Source of the DNA: Gemmataceae bacterium | Lineage (GTDB): Bacteria; Planctomycetota; Planctomycetia; Gemmatales; Gemmataceae | Reading direction: 5' to 3' | NCBI GenBank assembly: GCA_009697105.1 | Contig: SIAQ01000045.1 | Location: forward strand, 1-37,498 | DNA length: 37,498 nucleotides | Shown here: one piece after another, positions 15,622 through 26,896 of the stretch | Position numbering within the stretch: the first letter of the stretch is position 1 | How the letters are laid out: the number at the start of each line of letters is the position of its first letter | The notes under the pieces: generated by a model | Database searches by the model: none | What the model saw: only the letters and a program-made list of their open reading frames with translations | Told to the model about the DNA's origin: nothing | Program-made: the position numbers and the translations under genes

Positions 15622-16617
15622 ATGCCACGCGAATTTCAGCTCTGCGGACTCGGTAACGCCATCGTTGACATCTTCCTCGAAGTCAACGACAGCGAATTTC
15701 AACAACTCAACTTCGAGCGCGGCACCATGTGCCTCGTCGATATCAACGAGCAAAAGCAGCTTCTCGCTCGCTACCAGAAGAACGAGCCGAAACTCGTCTC
15801 CGGCGGGTCCGTCGCCAACTCCACCATCGCCTTCAGCCAACTCGGCGGCGATGCGGCCTTCATCGGCTGCGTCGGCGATGACCGCTACGGACTCTTTTAC
15901 GCCAGTGAGTTCGAGGAGCTCGGCATCGACATCGGCAACCCGATCATCGTCAACGAAGCGACCGGAACCTGCGTCTGTATCATCACGCCCGATGCCGAGC
16001 GTACCATGCGCACCAGTCTCGCCGTTTCCAGCCATCTCGCCGCCCGACATGTGGACGAGCGCCGAATCCAGAACAGCGATTGGCTGTTCATCGAAGGCTA
16101 CGTCTTCGCCAATCCCGAGACCGGCCAAACCGCCATCCGCGAAGCGATTCGGCTCGCCAAGAAGCATGGCACCAAGATCGCCGTCACCTGCTCCGATGCG
16201 TTCGTCCCCGCCGTCTTCGGCGACGCGCTGCGTGAGGCCATCGCCCAGGCCGACCTGTTCTTCTGCAACGAAAGCGAAGCCTGCGCCGTCGCCCAAACGC
16301 CAACCGCGGAGGAAGCATTCGCCAAGCTCAAGCAAACCATCCCCTCCGTCGTCGTGACGTATGGCCCCAAGGGCGTGTTCATCCGCCATGCCGGCGTCGA
16401 GGCCCACATCCCGGCGGTTCCCTCCGAGCCCAAAGACCTCACCGGCGCGGGCGACATGCTTGCCGGCGCTTTCCTCTTCGGCATCACGCATGGCCTCGCC
16501 CCGGAAAAAGCCGCGAAGGCCGCTTGCTACCTCGCACATAAAGTCATCAGCCAGGTCGGCGCTCGGTTGCATCACGGCACGAAACAGTATTGGGAAGAAG
16601 GTATGGCGAAGGTATAA
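15622..16617 (+). CDS. PfkB-family carbohydrate/nucleoside kinase, adenosine kinase-like
   Basis: The 331-residue protein has the family layout: N-terminal GLGNAIVDIFLEV, the GGSVANSTIAFSQLGG substrate/lid region (61-76), and the C-terminal signature DLTGAGDML with catalytic Asp278. The NES motif at 216-218 contributes magnesium binding. The lid and substrate motifs are closest to bacterial adenosine kinase-like members, but ribokinase-type substrates are not excluded. The open frame extends to 15487 through the inverted repeat; I use the ATG at 15622 because similarity starts there. A kinase of this type recycles nucleosides or sugars by phosphorylation with ATP. Confidence 0.88.
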   Translation: MPREFQLCGLGNAIVDIFLEVNDSEFQQLNFERGTMCLVDINEQKQLLARYQKNEPKLVSGGSVANSTIAFSQLGGDAAFIGCVGDDRYGLFYASEFEELGIDIGNPIIVNEATGTCVCIITPDAERTMRTSLAVSSHLAARHVDERRIQNSDWLFIEGYVFANPETGQTAIREAIRLAKKHGTKIAVTCSDAFVPAVFGDALREAIAQADLFFCNESEACAVAQTPTAEEAFAKLKQTIPSVVVTYGPKGVFIRHAGVEAHIPAVPSEPKDLTGAGDMLAGAFLFGITHGLAPEKAAKAACYLAHKVISQVGARLHHGTKQYWEEGMAKV

Positions 16618-16681
16618 GGATGAACGACGCGGTATAGATTTCCGTCAACTTCGTTTTGACGATCCGGGTGATGCCGTAATC

Positions 16682-16786
16682 TTGACGACACCGACAAAAG
16701 TACGAGCCGGAAGCGTAAGCGACGGATTTCTCCAGTCCGTCGCTTACGCTTCAGCCTCGGAAATTCAGATTCGTCGGTGGCGTCAA
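16682..16786. mobile_element. MITE family 2, copy c
   Basis: The left end TTGACGACACCGACAAAAGT pairs with the complement of the right end, TTGACGCCACCGACGAATC, with a few mismatches. The centre is the shared hairpin (16703-16726, 16736-16759). Its right half (TTCAGCCTCGGAAATTC) matches the left half of copy a in reverse, confirming that these are one family. Part of a 445-base gap (16618-17062) made up almost entirely of repeats. Confidence 0.65.
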
Positions 16787-16809
16787 TCTTTGGCCCAAAG
16801 GTCCGCAAC

Positions 16810-16853
16810 AAGAAAGCCCAGGGCAGAGCGAACGCTCCGCCCTGGGCTTTCTT
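16810..16853. terminator. Strong hairpin resembling a bidirectional terminator
   Basis: A 21-bp stem with one mismatch (AAGAAAGCCCAGGGCAGAGC... and complement) around a 2-base loop, followed by GTTTTCG. It lies between the convergent kinase and esterase genes, where a transcript end is expected, but the T-run is short. It could be another dispersed repeat. Confidence 0.4.
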
Positions 16854-16904
16854 GTTTTCGCACCGTGGGTGCTCCGCGAGTCTTGACCGCGCCACGTTGT
16901 ACTT

Positions 16905-16950
16905 CGAGCGGATGAATTTGTCCGGTCAGAGCCTGAGCGCCAGCGAAGGG
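16905..16950. repeat. Dispersed repeat shared with 31519-31562
   Basis: CGAGCGGATGAATTTGTCCG and the following bases up to GCGAAGGG match 31519-31562 with three differences plus one indel. At the other locus the sequence forms the left arm of a hairpin; here the right arm has been replaced by MITE family 1 copy c. Confidence 0.55.
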
Positions 16951-16960
16951 TCGCGCACGG

Positions 16961-17060
16961 CTAAAATGCAGGATGCTTGGTTTACGAGCCGGAAGCGTAA
17001 GCGACGGATTGGCATAACCATCCGTCGCTTACGCTTCCGGCTCGTACCCGGGATCCTGGC
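16961..17060. mobile_element. MITE family 1, copy c (reverse orientation, ends degraded)
   Basis: The complement of MITE 1 is recognisable: CTAAAATGCAGGATGCTTGG (two mismatches to the family), a perfect 27-bp hairpin (16983-17009, 17020-17046), then CCCGGGATCCTGGCG with weak similarity. The TAGTGCTCTGTCA terminal repeats are lost. It ends two bases before the esterase stop codon. Confidence 0.6.
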
Positions 17061-17062
17061 GT

Positions 17063-18286
17063 CTACTTCACCTTGCTGATGCTCAGGCTGGTCGGTTCGG
17101 CGGTAATCTTCAGCCGGGGGATAGTGATACATCCACCAGTGTCGGCTCGGACCTCTCCGTTGGATGTGCCGAAGGTCCAGCGCACCATGGTCCCGGGGGC
17201 GACCCGCAGCGTTTGCAGCCGGCGCAAGCTGACGTCGACGGTCGCTTCCGTTGGGATCTTGAATGTTGTCTTGAGCTCAGCCGGCTTGACCAGAAACAGC
17301 GATGTTTCGATCGTGTCCGGCGTGTCACGCATGTTTTTCCAGCGGAAGAACGCGTTGATCTGGCCCGCTTTCTTATCGGTGAGTTGATTCGGCCATGGCA
17401 GCGGGTCGTTAGTCGAGGCATCTGCGAACACCGGATAGGACTCGTTTTTCTTGACGCTTAGCCAGTCGAACGAATCGATCAGGTCATTCACCTTCATGAT
17501 GTTCGCGTGGTTATTCGCATGGCCGAACGGCCCCCAATAAAGGATGAGCGGATACTTTCGCTCGAACATGGTCTTGACGAAGGCGTCGTGGCCTCGGGAC
17601 CACCCGTCGTTTTGGGCGGAATAGTCAACGACGATCGGAGGGTCGGGAAGCTTTACGTCCGCCGGCAGTTTCTGCGGCGGGAAGTACATCCGGTTTGAAA
17701 CATGTTTGACCTCGGCGGGAACGTTTGCCTTGATCGCGGCGAAGACATCGCCGTGGCGGATGCCGATGCCCAGAGTGCCGCTCCCACCCATGGAATTGCC
17801 GCACAGATAGACGCGGTTCTCATCGATGCCGTATTGCTTGATCACCCAGAGTACCGTGTCCATCACGCGTTTATCCGTAGGGCTGACCTCGGCGCCAGGG
17901 TACTTGTTGATGCCCCACCACCAGTCGCCTTTGTTGGCCCGGCAATCGAGGTAGAGCGCAAAGAAGTCTTGGGGAGCATGGTAGATGTCGTGGTTGCCGA
18001 TCTTGGTCGTGCAGGCCAGGCACGAGTGAACGTCATGCCCCGCGGAATGCAGGACCACATAGAGCGGGGCATTCGATCTTGCCTGTTTCGGATGGAGCAC
18101 CAGGAATGTATCGCGTTGAGGCTCTGCATAGCCCCATTCTTTCCTGTTCCCATGCTTGAAGACGTGCAGTTTTCGCCCCGTAAATTCCGATTCCTTTTGT
18201 TTTTCCGGAGGCCAATTAGCGTCCTGAGCGCCGGCCGTCGTTATAACTACGAAAACAATACTCAGGGCGATGATAGGTTTCTGCAT
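17063..18286 (-). CDS. Secreted alpha/beta-hydrolase (esterase-like) with C-terminal accessory region
   Basis: The 407-residue protein has a signal peptide (1-20, ending TTAGAQ) and a hydrolase domain with the nucleophile elbow GNSMGGSG (Ser165). FGHANNHAN downstream may supply the catalytic His and SAQNDGW the acid. The NSMGG form is typical of PHB-depolymerase/feruloyl-esterase-like enzymes. From about 320 on there is a beta-rich tail (SLFLVKPAELKTTFKIP) as found after several planctomycete peptidase or esterase domains. GGAG sits eight bases before the ATG at 18286; the longer open frame to 18646 is antisense to the next gene. Substrate is not evident. Confidence 0.8.
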   Translation of the reverse strand: MQKPIIALSIVFVVITTAGAQDANWPPEKQKESEFTGRKLHVFKHGNRKEWGYAEPQRDTFLVLHPKQARSNAPLYVVLHSAGHDVHSCLACTTKIGNHDIYHAPQDFFALYLDCRANKGDWWWGINKYPGAEVSPTDKRVMDTVLWVIKQYGIDENRVYLCGNSMGGSGTLGIGIRHGDVFAAIKANVPAEVKHVSNRMYFPPQKLPADVKLPDPPIVVDYSAQNDGWSRGHDAFVKTMFERKYPLILYWGPFGHANNHANIMKVNDLIDSFDWLSVKKNESYPVFADASTNDPLPWPNQLTDKKAGQINAFFRWKNMRDTPDTIETSLFLVKPAELKTTFKIPTEATVDVSLRRLQTLRVAPGTMVRWTFGTSNGEVRADTGGCITIPRLKITAEPTSLSISKVK

Positions 18287-18410
18287 GGCGGTCTCCGATT
18301 TCCGGACGATAAGGCAACGTATTAAGATGGTGTATTCAAACGGAACCGCATTGAATAGTGAATGGTCGCTCGGTTCAACGTCGGGATTGAGCGTGGATTC
18401 GTCGTTGCGG

Positions 18411-19217
18411 CTATGGCTCGACGATGCGCACGGCTGTTGTGGGCAGCCAGCCGATTTCGTCTGTGCTGAGGGCGATCTGCAACCAGTCGCCGCGTTTGTG
18501 GAGGATTCGCGTTTCGAGGCCACGCGCAAGCGTGGGAACGGTTGCGTGTTGGGGGTAGGCGGCGCCGTTGCCTTTGCGGAACGGTGTATTCTCGATGACG
18601 ACAGCGACGGGAATCGCGCGATCGGATCGCTGGCGCTCCATGGCAAACCAAAAGGCGACAGTGAAAACGATCGTCGCCACCGAGCCGGCGACGATCAGGC
18701 CGATGGCGCGGCGGGTTCGAGACCGTTGCCAGGCCACCAACGCGACGCAGACGAGCAGGTACGAACCGATGCTGAGCCACCAACACTTTCGGACGGTCAA
18801 GCGCGGGAGCCAGGTGGGCCAGCGGTCGGCCGGTAGCCGGCCTTGGCCATCGGGCGGCAGCAATACCTTGGCACGCAGTTCGGCGAGATGGCGGCGCATA
18901 GTGGCGTCGTCCGGCGCGAATGTCAGCCCCATCTGGTACGCCCAGATCGCCTCCGGCCAGCGATCGGCCAACGTAAGAGCGTTGCCTAGGGAACGGTAAA
19001 GGTCGGCGTTGCGGTTGCCGGCTTCGTGTAATTTGAAATAAGCATCCGCGGCGGCGGTGAAGTGTTGCCTCGCCAGGAGAATGCGATGTTTGTTGCGCAG
19101 GCCGGCATCGAATTCCTCCGTCGCCAGTGCCGCCAGCGCTTCATCGCGCGGCATCTTTGCCCACGTCGAAGCAGGTACGCCAAGCGCGATCGCCAGGCCG
19201 ATCAGGATTGCGCGCAT
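18411..19217 (-). CDS. BatE-like TPR and SH3 membrane protein
   Basis: The 268-residue protein has a signal-like segment (1-20), a TPR region (about 25-115, ADLYRSLGNALTLADRWPEA), two membrane helices (about 150-165 and 175-195) and a C-terminal SH3-like module (HKRGDWLQIALSTDEIGWLP). This layout is that of BatE, the last gene in Bat aerotolerance operons. The ATG at 19217 lies 16 bases inside the upstream gene, so translation is probably coupled. It closes the leftward run that starts with batA. Confidence 0.75.
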   Translation of the reverse strand: MRAILIGLAIALGVPASTWAKMPRDEALAALATEEFDAGLRNKHRILLARQHFTAAADAYFKLHEAGNRNADLYRSLGNALTLADRWPEAIWAYQMGLTFAPDDATMRRHLAELRAKVLLPPDGQGRLPADRWPTWLPRLTVRKCWWLSIGSYLLVCVALVAWQRSRTRRAIGLIVAGSVATIVFTVAFWFAMERQRSDRAIPVAVVIENTPFRKGNGAAYPQHATVPTLARGLETRILHKRGDWLQIALSTDEIGWLPTTAVRIVEP

Positions 19218-20212
19218 CGGTCGGCCTCCAGTGCGTTGATAAGCGTCACCGCAAGAGTCAGCGATGGTTGTCGATCCGCGGACGACATACCAGCGAATCG
19301 TCCGGCATCGCGGGCAGCGAAGAAGCGTTCCGCCGCCGCGCACGATGCCAAAGTGAATCCGCGCCGCTTCAAGAAATCGAAGACCTCCGGCGGCGTGGGA
19401 TCGCGCGGAACGAAATCGAAGCGCTCGGCGAGGTATTGGACCGCAATCTCGTGAGGATCATCGTTTCCGCCTTGCAGCAACGACACGGCTTTCGGAGCTG
19501 CCCATCGGCGAATTCGTATCGCACGCTCGGCATCGCTCGGGAACCAACGCCGCCAGGCCAAAACGAAAATGCCGCACAGGATCGGCGGCAGTGTGAGCGC
19601 GAGCGCGACGTCGCCAGCGGAAATCGCGAACGGTGCCGAATGCCCAATCACGGCAGACGCTGGCGGCACAACGTAGTAAGTCTCGGGCAGGTCCAACGCG
19701 CGAATTTCGATATCGCTCGGCGCCTCGCGTTTGGCTTTCACCGTGAGCGAAATCGATGGCGCAAAGATGGGAACATATTTTCGCTTGCCGGGCGATTTCG
19801 GGTTGTAGTACCAGAGCGTGATACCGTCGATTTCTTTGACCTTGTCGTGCTTGGGCTTGAGCCGATAGACGAAGACCCAGGTGTTGGAATTGCGTTCAAT
19901 GCGATGCTCGTCGCGTAGTTCCTGAATGTAGAAATCGGCTTCAAACGATTCAGGAAAAAGTTTGAGGTGCTTGCGATGCGGCTCATACTTCGCAGGACCT
20001 ATGCCCGCTAGGATGATGCGCAGCGTGATCGGTTCCTCGACATGCGCATCGGTCGGGCTTGCTTCGACGCGCATGGTCCAGACGCCGACGAGGTTGCTGA
20101 AATCAACCGGACGATCGGCGACGGGCGGCTCGTCGCTCGCCGTTTGCGCGGTGCCCGCGGTTGGCGGCCACGCGATCAAGAACAACAGGGCCACATGGCG
20201 CATGGGCGTCAC
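19202..20212 (-). CDS. BatD-like membrane protein
   Basis: The 336-residue protein has a signal peptide, beta-rich extracytoplasmic sequence (VGVWTMRVEASPTDAHVEEP onward, the position where BatD proteins carry Ig-like domains), a membrane helix near 205-228 (LALTLPPILCGIFVLAW) and a helical cytoplasmic tail. Sequence similarity to BatD is weak by eye; the assignment depends on layout and position. It starts with GTG at 20212, sharing GTGA with the stop of the upstream gene, so the two are translationally coupled. Confidence 0.65.
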   Translation of the reverse strand: MTPMRHVALLFLIAWPPTAGTAQTASDEPPVADRPVDFSNLVGVWTMRVEASPTDAHVEEPITLRIILAGIGPAKYEPHRKHLKLFPESFEADFYIQELRDEHRIERNSNTWVFVYRLKPKHDKVKEIDGITLWYYNPKSPGKRKYVPIFAPSISLTVKAKREAPSDIEIRALDLPETYYVVPPASAVIGHSAPFAISAGDVALALTLPPILCGIFVLAWRRWFPSDAERAIRIRRWAAPKAVSLLQGGNDDPHEIAVQYLAERFDFVPRDPTPPEVFDFLKRRGFTLASCAAAERFFAARDAGRFAGMSSADRQPSLTLAVTLINALEADRCAQS

Positions 20213-22077
20213 CAGTCCTTCGTCATGAGCCGATCCGGGCCGAGGGGAGGGTGGAGGTTCCGCCGCGCCGCGGTGATGCGGCGGGCCAGATCGTCGAGCG
20301 TGCGCTCGGCGTCTTCGGAGGTCAGCTTACGGACGGCGTCGGTGTCGGGCAGCACCTGCACCCTGCCGGCTTGCAGTTTGTCAGACGGTTTACCCGGCTT
20401 CCACACGATGTTGTCGGCCGATTTTTTTTTCGTCGGATCGGGTTCGATGGGAACGTAGCGATCCTGCTTGCCGGCACCGTTTTTCGGCTCGTCGGGCGGA
20501 TCCTTCGGAACGTTGGGATTTTTCATATCGTGCTTGGGATCGCGTTCCTTGGGCCTGGCCTTCAACCATCGAAGCTGGGCGATTTCGAGATTATGTCGTG
20601 CACTCGAACGAAGCCCTTCGGAAAGATTCGGCTGGGCGAGGCAGGCGCGGTAAGCGTTTACCGCATCGGCAAGTTCGTCGGCCCGGCCATGGGCGTCGTT
20701 CATCAATGCGTTGCCGAGGTCAAACCAGGCGCGGGCACGCCGAGTCTGTGGAGCCTCGGCGTCATCCAATGCCTGGCGGAAACAGACGATGGCGTCGCGA
20801 TGTTTCCCAAGGCGGTACAGACACGCCGCCTTGTTGAACGCGACCAAGCCAGGGTCCTTCGTCTTCGCCTCGGCCTGTTCGTAAAGCTGGATCGCCTCCT
20901 CATATTTCTCCTGGGCAAAGGCATCGTTGCCCTGACGTATCAATGCCTCAATCTCTGGTCCGGGCGCGGCACTGATGCAGAGCATCGCGAGTAGACTGGC
21001 GGCGACGGCGCCGAACCGCTTCGACAATCGCATCGTCAAATTAGGCACAGGATTCGTTTGAGCGATAGACCGTGGGCCTTCGCTCAGAATGCTCGCCAAT
21101 ACCAATAGCAAAATTGCCGGCAACAGGAACCAGGCATATTGCTGTTCGTAGACTGGGACGCTGGAATTTGTCGGCATCGTCTCGCGTCGAGCATCAGCGT
21201 CGAGCAGGTGCAGCAGCAGCGTTCCCAGCGGTAGCTCTGCCGTTCTCGCCGCGAGATACGTCCCGCCGGTTTGGTCGGCGATGGTGCGCAGCAGCGTCTC
21301 GGTGAGCTTGCTGACTATCGGCTTGTCGTCGAAGAGCAACGCCTCGCGACCGTGTGGGATGGTGTCGCCCTTGATCGGGTCGCCAACGCCGACGACATGT
21401 ACGGTGACGTTTTTAGCTCTAGCAAGTTCGACGCCTGCTTGCCACTCGCCGTCGTTGGCGGGATCATCGCCATCGGAGATCAGCACGATGATCGGCCTGG
21501 GCCCTCGCGATTGTGTGCAGGTATCGACCGCTAGTTTAAGCGCGGCCCCGATGCGCGTGCCCGACACCGGCTCCGGCGTGTGCAACGACGGATAGTCGCG
21601 CTCGGCGATCTGTTTGAGAACGTAGCGCAAATGTTCGGTATCGTGCGTAAACGGAAACAACAACCGTGGCAGGGAAGCGAAACCCGCCAGAGCCACGCGA
21701 TGTCCGCCGTGCCGATCGAGTTCCCCTGCAAGATCGTCCAGTGATCGCAATGCCAAGGCGGTTCGGCTCGGGTGCTCGGCGTCCATGCTGCGGCTCAAAT
21801 CGAGCAGCACGAGCAGGTCTCGCCCACGACGAGTTTGAGCGTCGGGATCGATGCCCCATTGCGGCCCCGCGCTCGATATTGCCAGCAATGTGATCGCGAT
21901 CAACACGCAGGCATCCTTCAATCGCCTTACGCGATAATCCAATGCGAGCTGGCGATGGGGCGACTTCCCAAGTTCGCGCAGCGTCCGGCCGCGCTGCCAC
22001 CTGGCGTAGAGCATGAACGCTACGCCAAGGGGTAATGCGACGAGTACCCAGAGCAAATGCGGATTTACGAACATCAT
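20209..22077 (-). CDS. batB: Fused BatB (vWA) and BatC (TPR) membrane protein
   Basis: The protein has about 622 residues from the ATG at 22077 (626 from a GTG at 22089). Two N-terminal helices precede a von Willebrand A domain with an intact MIDAS motif (DLSRSM) and SDGDD. A third helix follows (QYAWFLLPAILLLVLAS). A second hydrophobic stretch near 365-382 (AASLLAMLCISAAPG) looks like the former signal peptide of a separate BatC, followed by TPRs (IRQGNDAFAQEKYEEAIQLY and more) and a charged proline/lysine-rich tail. In Bacteroides-type operons BatB and BatC are separate genes. The chain may form a membrane complex with the BatA and BatD products. A MITE lies about 25 bases upstream. Confidence 0.85.
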   Translation of the reverse strand: MMFVNPHLLWVLVALPLGVAFMLYARWQRGRTLRELGKSPHRQLALDYRVRRLKDACVLIAITLLAISSAGPQWGIDPDAQTRRGRDLLVLLDLSRSMDAEHPSRTALALRSLDDLAGELDRHGGHRVALAGFASLPRLLFPFTHDTEHLRYVLKQIAERDYPSLHTPEPVSGTRIGAALKLAVDTCTQSRGPRPIIVLISDGDDPANDGEWQAGVELARAKNVTVHVVGVGDPIKGDTIPHGREALLFDDKPIVSKLTETLLRTIADQTGGTYLAARTAELPLGTLLLHLLDADARRETMPTNSSVPVYEQQYAWFLLPAILLLVLASILSEGPRSIAQTNPVPNLTMRLSKRFGAVAASLLAMLCISAAPGPEIEALIRQGNDAFAQEKYEEAIQLYEQAEAKTKDPGLVAFNKAACLYRLGKHRDAIVCFRQALDDAEAPQTRRARAWFDLGNALMNDAHGRADELADAVNAYRACLAQPNLSEGLRSSARHNLEIAQLRWLKARPKERDPKHDMKNPNVPKDPPDEPKNGAGKQDRYVPIEPDPTKKKSADNIVWKPGKPSDKLQAGRVQVLPDTDAVRKLTSEDAERTLDDLARRITAARRNLHPPLGPDRLMTKDW

Positions 22078-22101
22078 CAGCGAACCCACGGGAATATTGG
22101 C

Positions 22102-22232
22102 TAGTGCTCTGTCAACGCTAAGATATCGGGTACGAGCCGGAAGCGTAAGCGACGGATGGTTATGCCAGACCGTCGCTTACGCTTCCGGCTCGTAAACCAA
22201 ACATCCTACATTTTAGTTGTGACAGAGCACTA
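22102..22232. mobile_element. MITE family 1, copy b, inside the bat operon
   Basis: A complete 131-bp copy with perfect 13-bp terminal repeats (TAGTGCTCTGTCA and complement), TA at both edges, and the internal hairpin. It lies between the batA stop (22245) and the batB/C start, in a gap of 167 bases, where genes of such operons normally abut. It may reduce or process read-through. Confidence 0.8.
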
Positions 22233-22244
22233 GCCACTTTCCAC

Positions 22245-23252
22245 TCACGGAACCTTTCGCCAAATCGTTGCTTCAAGCAGCACGATCGAGATCAAAACGG
22301 ATAAGGCTGCCAAAGCGAACCAGAAGTAGGCCTCTTGGTACATGCGATATTGCAGGCTCAATATCTTCGCGCGTTCGAGTTTGTCGATGCTCTCATAGGC
22401 CATCACCAAGCCGAGGCCGTGCTCGGCGCGGAAATAACTGCCGCCGGACATCTTGGCGATGGTCTGCATCATGTCACGTGCCCGAGCAGCCTCGGCGATC
22501 CCTTCGTTGTTTTTCGGTTCTGGCGAAGCGTCGATGGTATAGATCGGCACGTTCAGGTTTGCTGCCAATTGGGCTGCCTGGCGTGGGCTGAGCTTATCGG
22601 GTACGTTCGCCTCGCCATCGGTGAGGAAGACGATGACCTTACGTTTCGTCGGTGCGTTGCGCAAAACGTGAAGCGCCCAGGCGATGGCATCGCCCGGATT
22701 GGTCGTGCCTTCGTTGGCGGCGACTTTCGGCGTTTGGGCGTCGAGGATGCTCAGGAGCGCTTCGTGGTCGAGCGTTACCGGGCTGGCGGTTTCCGGGTGC
22801 GTTGCGTAGGTCACCAGAGCGATCAAGTCATTGCGGCGACCGGGCAGATTCGCGCCATCCGAAGTCGTGCCGCCTCCCACGAAGAGACGAAAGACGTTCT
22901 TAACACCAACAAGGCGTGACACCGTTTTGCCTTCCCAGGCGAAATCCTCCTCAGTCATGCTGACGGAAACATCGACAACCATGGCGATGGCGATGCCTTC
23001 GGTTGGCAGGCGTGTGGATTTGTCGGTCCAGCGTGGCCCCGACAATGCGAGGATCGCCAGGGCAAGCGCCGTGAGCCGAAACCAAAGGCCGCCGTGCGAG
23101 GCCCAAATTGCGCGTCGGCTGAAAATCAACGGCAGGGCACGTTTGTCCGAGAACCGCCATGACCCGGTCGGGCGGGTGTGCCACGATCGAATCACGAGCG
23201 GCAAAAACGCAAAGAGCAGCAGCGCCAGCGGATAGGTGAAGGTGGGCAGCAT
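22245..23252 (-). CDS. batA: BatA-like von Willebrand A membrane protein
   Basis: The 335-residue protein has an N-terminal helix (8-24), a second (57-71), a vWA domain with MIDAS DVSVSM (Asp94, Ser96, Ser98) and LTDGEAN, and a C-terminal helix (about 308-328, YFWFALAALSVLISIVLLEA). This is the BatA/BatB layout; position first in the cluster favours BatA. Its start codon is one base from the stop of the upstream 1115-residue gene, so transcription is probably shared. MoxR ATPase and DUF58, usual upstream partners, are not here. Confidence 0.85.
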   Translation of the reverse strand: MLPTFTYPLALLLFAFLPLVIRSWHTRPTGSWRFSDKRALPLIFSRRAIWASHGGLWFRLTALALAILALSGPRWTDKSTRLPTEGIAIAMVVDVSVSMTEEDFAWEGKTVSRLVGVKNVFRLFVGGGTTSDGANLPGRRNDLIALVTYATHPETASPVTLDHEALLSILDAQTPKVAANEGTTNPGDAIAWALHVLRNAPTKRKVIVFLTDGEANVPDKLSPRQAAQLAANLNVPIYTIDASPEPKNNEGIAEAARARDMMQTIAKMSGGSYFRAEHGLGLVMAYESIDKLERAKILSLQYRMYQEAYFWFALAALSVLISIVLLEATIWRKVP

Positions 23253-23253
23253 A

Positions 23254-26601
<3,348 letters not shown>

Positions 26602-26896
26602 CGGAAAAACTCCGGACACAAAGAGAGCCACGTGCGGGCGGTTCCACCTTCCTCTATCATAACCGAAAAGTGGGCAAAAAGGCAAACGAGTTTCTGCCCG
26701 TTTGCGCTGGCTAACGGATGAATGGGCTGAACCCGTTCCTGACGGCGATGCGTCCGATGCGTTCCGGTTGGCGGCTTGAGAGTTCGAGTGCTTTGGCCAC
26801 CTTGTTGGTGCCGGGGCCGTTGAGATGGCAGAAAGGGGTGCCTTGTTGCTGAAGCGCGCCCTGAGTGCCCGGCTCTGGTACGACTGCAATCCCGGC
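26602..26896. other. Intergenic region
   Basis: Between the starts/stops of the two zinc-ribbon genes. The open frame of the left gene extends through it, but residues are low in recognisable pattern and the start with a ribosome-binding site is at 26601. No hairpin repeat seen. Confidence 0.4.

Noticed and set aside
15412..16575. 387-codon minus-strand frame opposite the PfkB kinase
   Set aside because: Antisense shadow produced by GC-rich codon bias; the plus strand has the GAGD motif and correct length.
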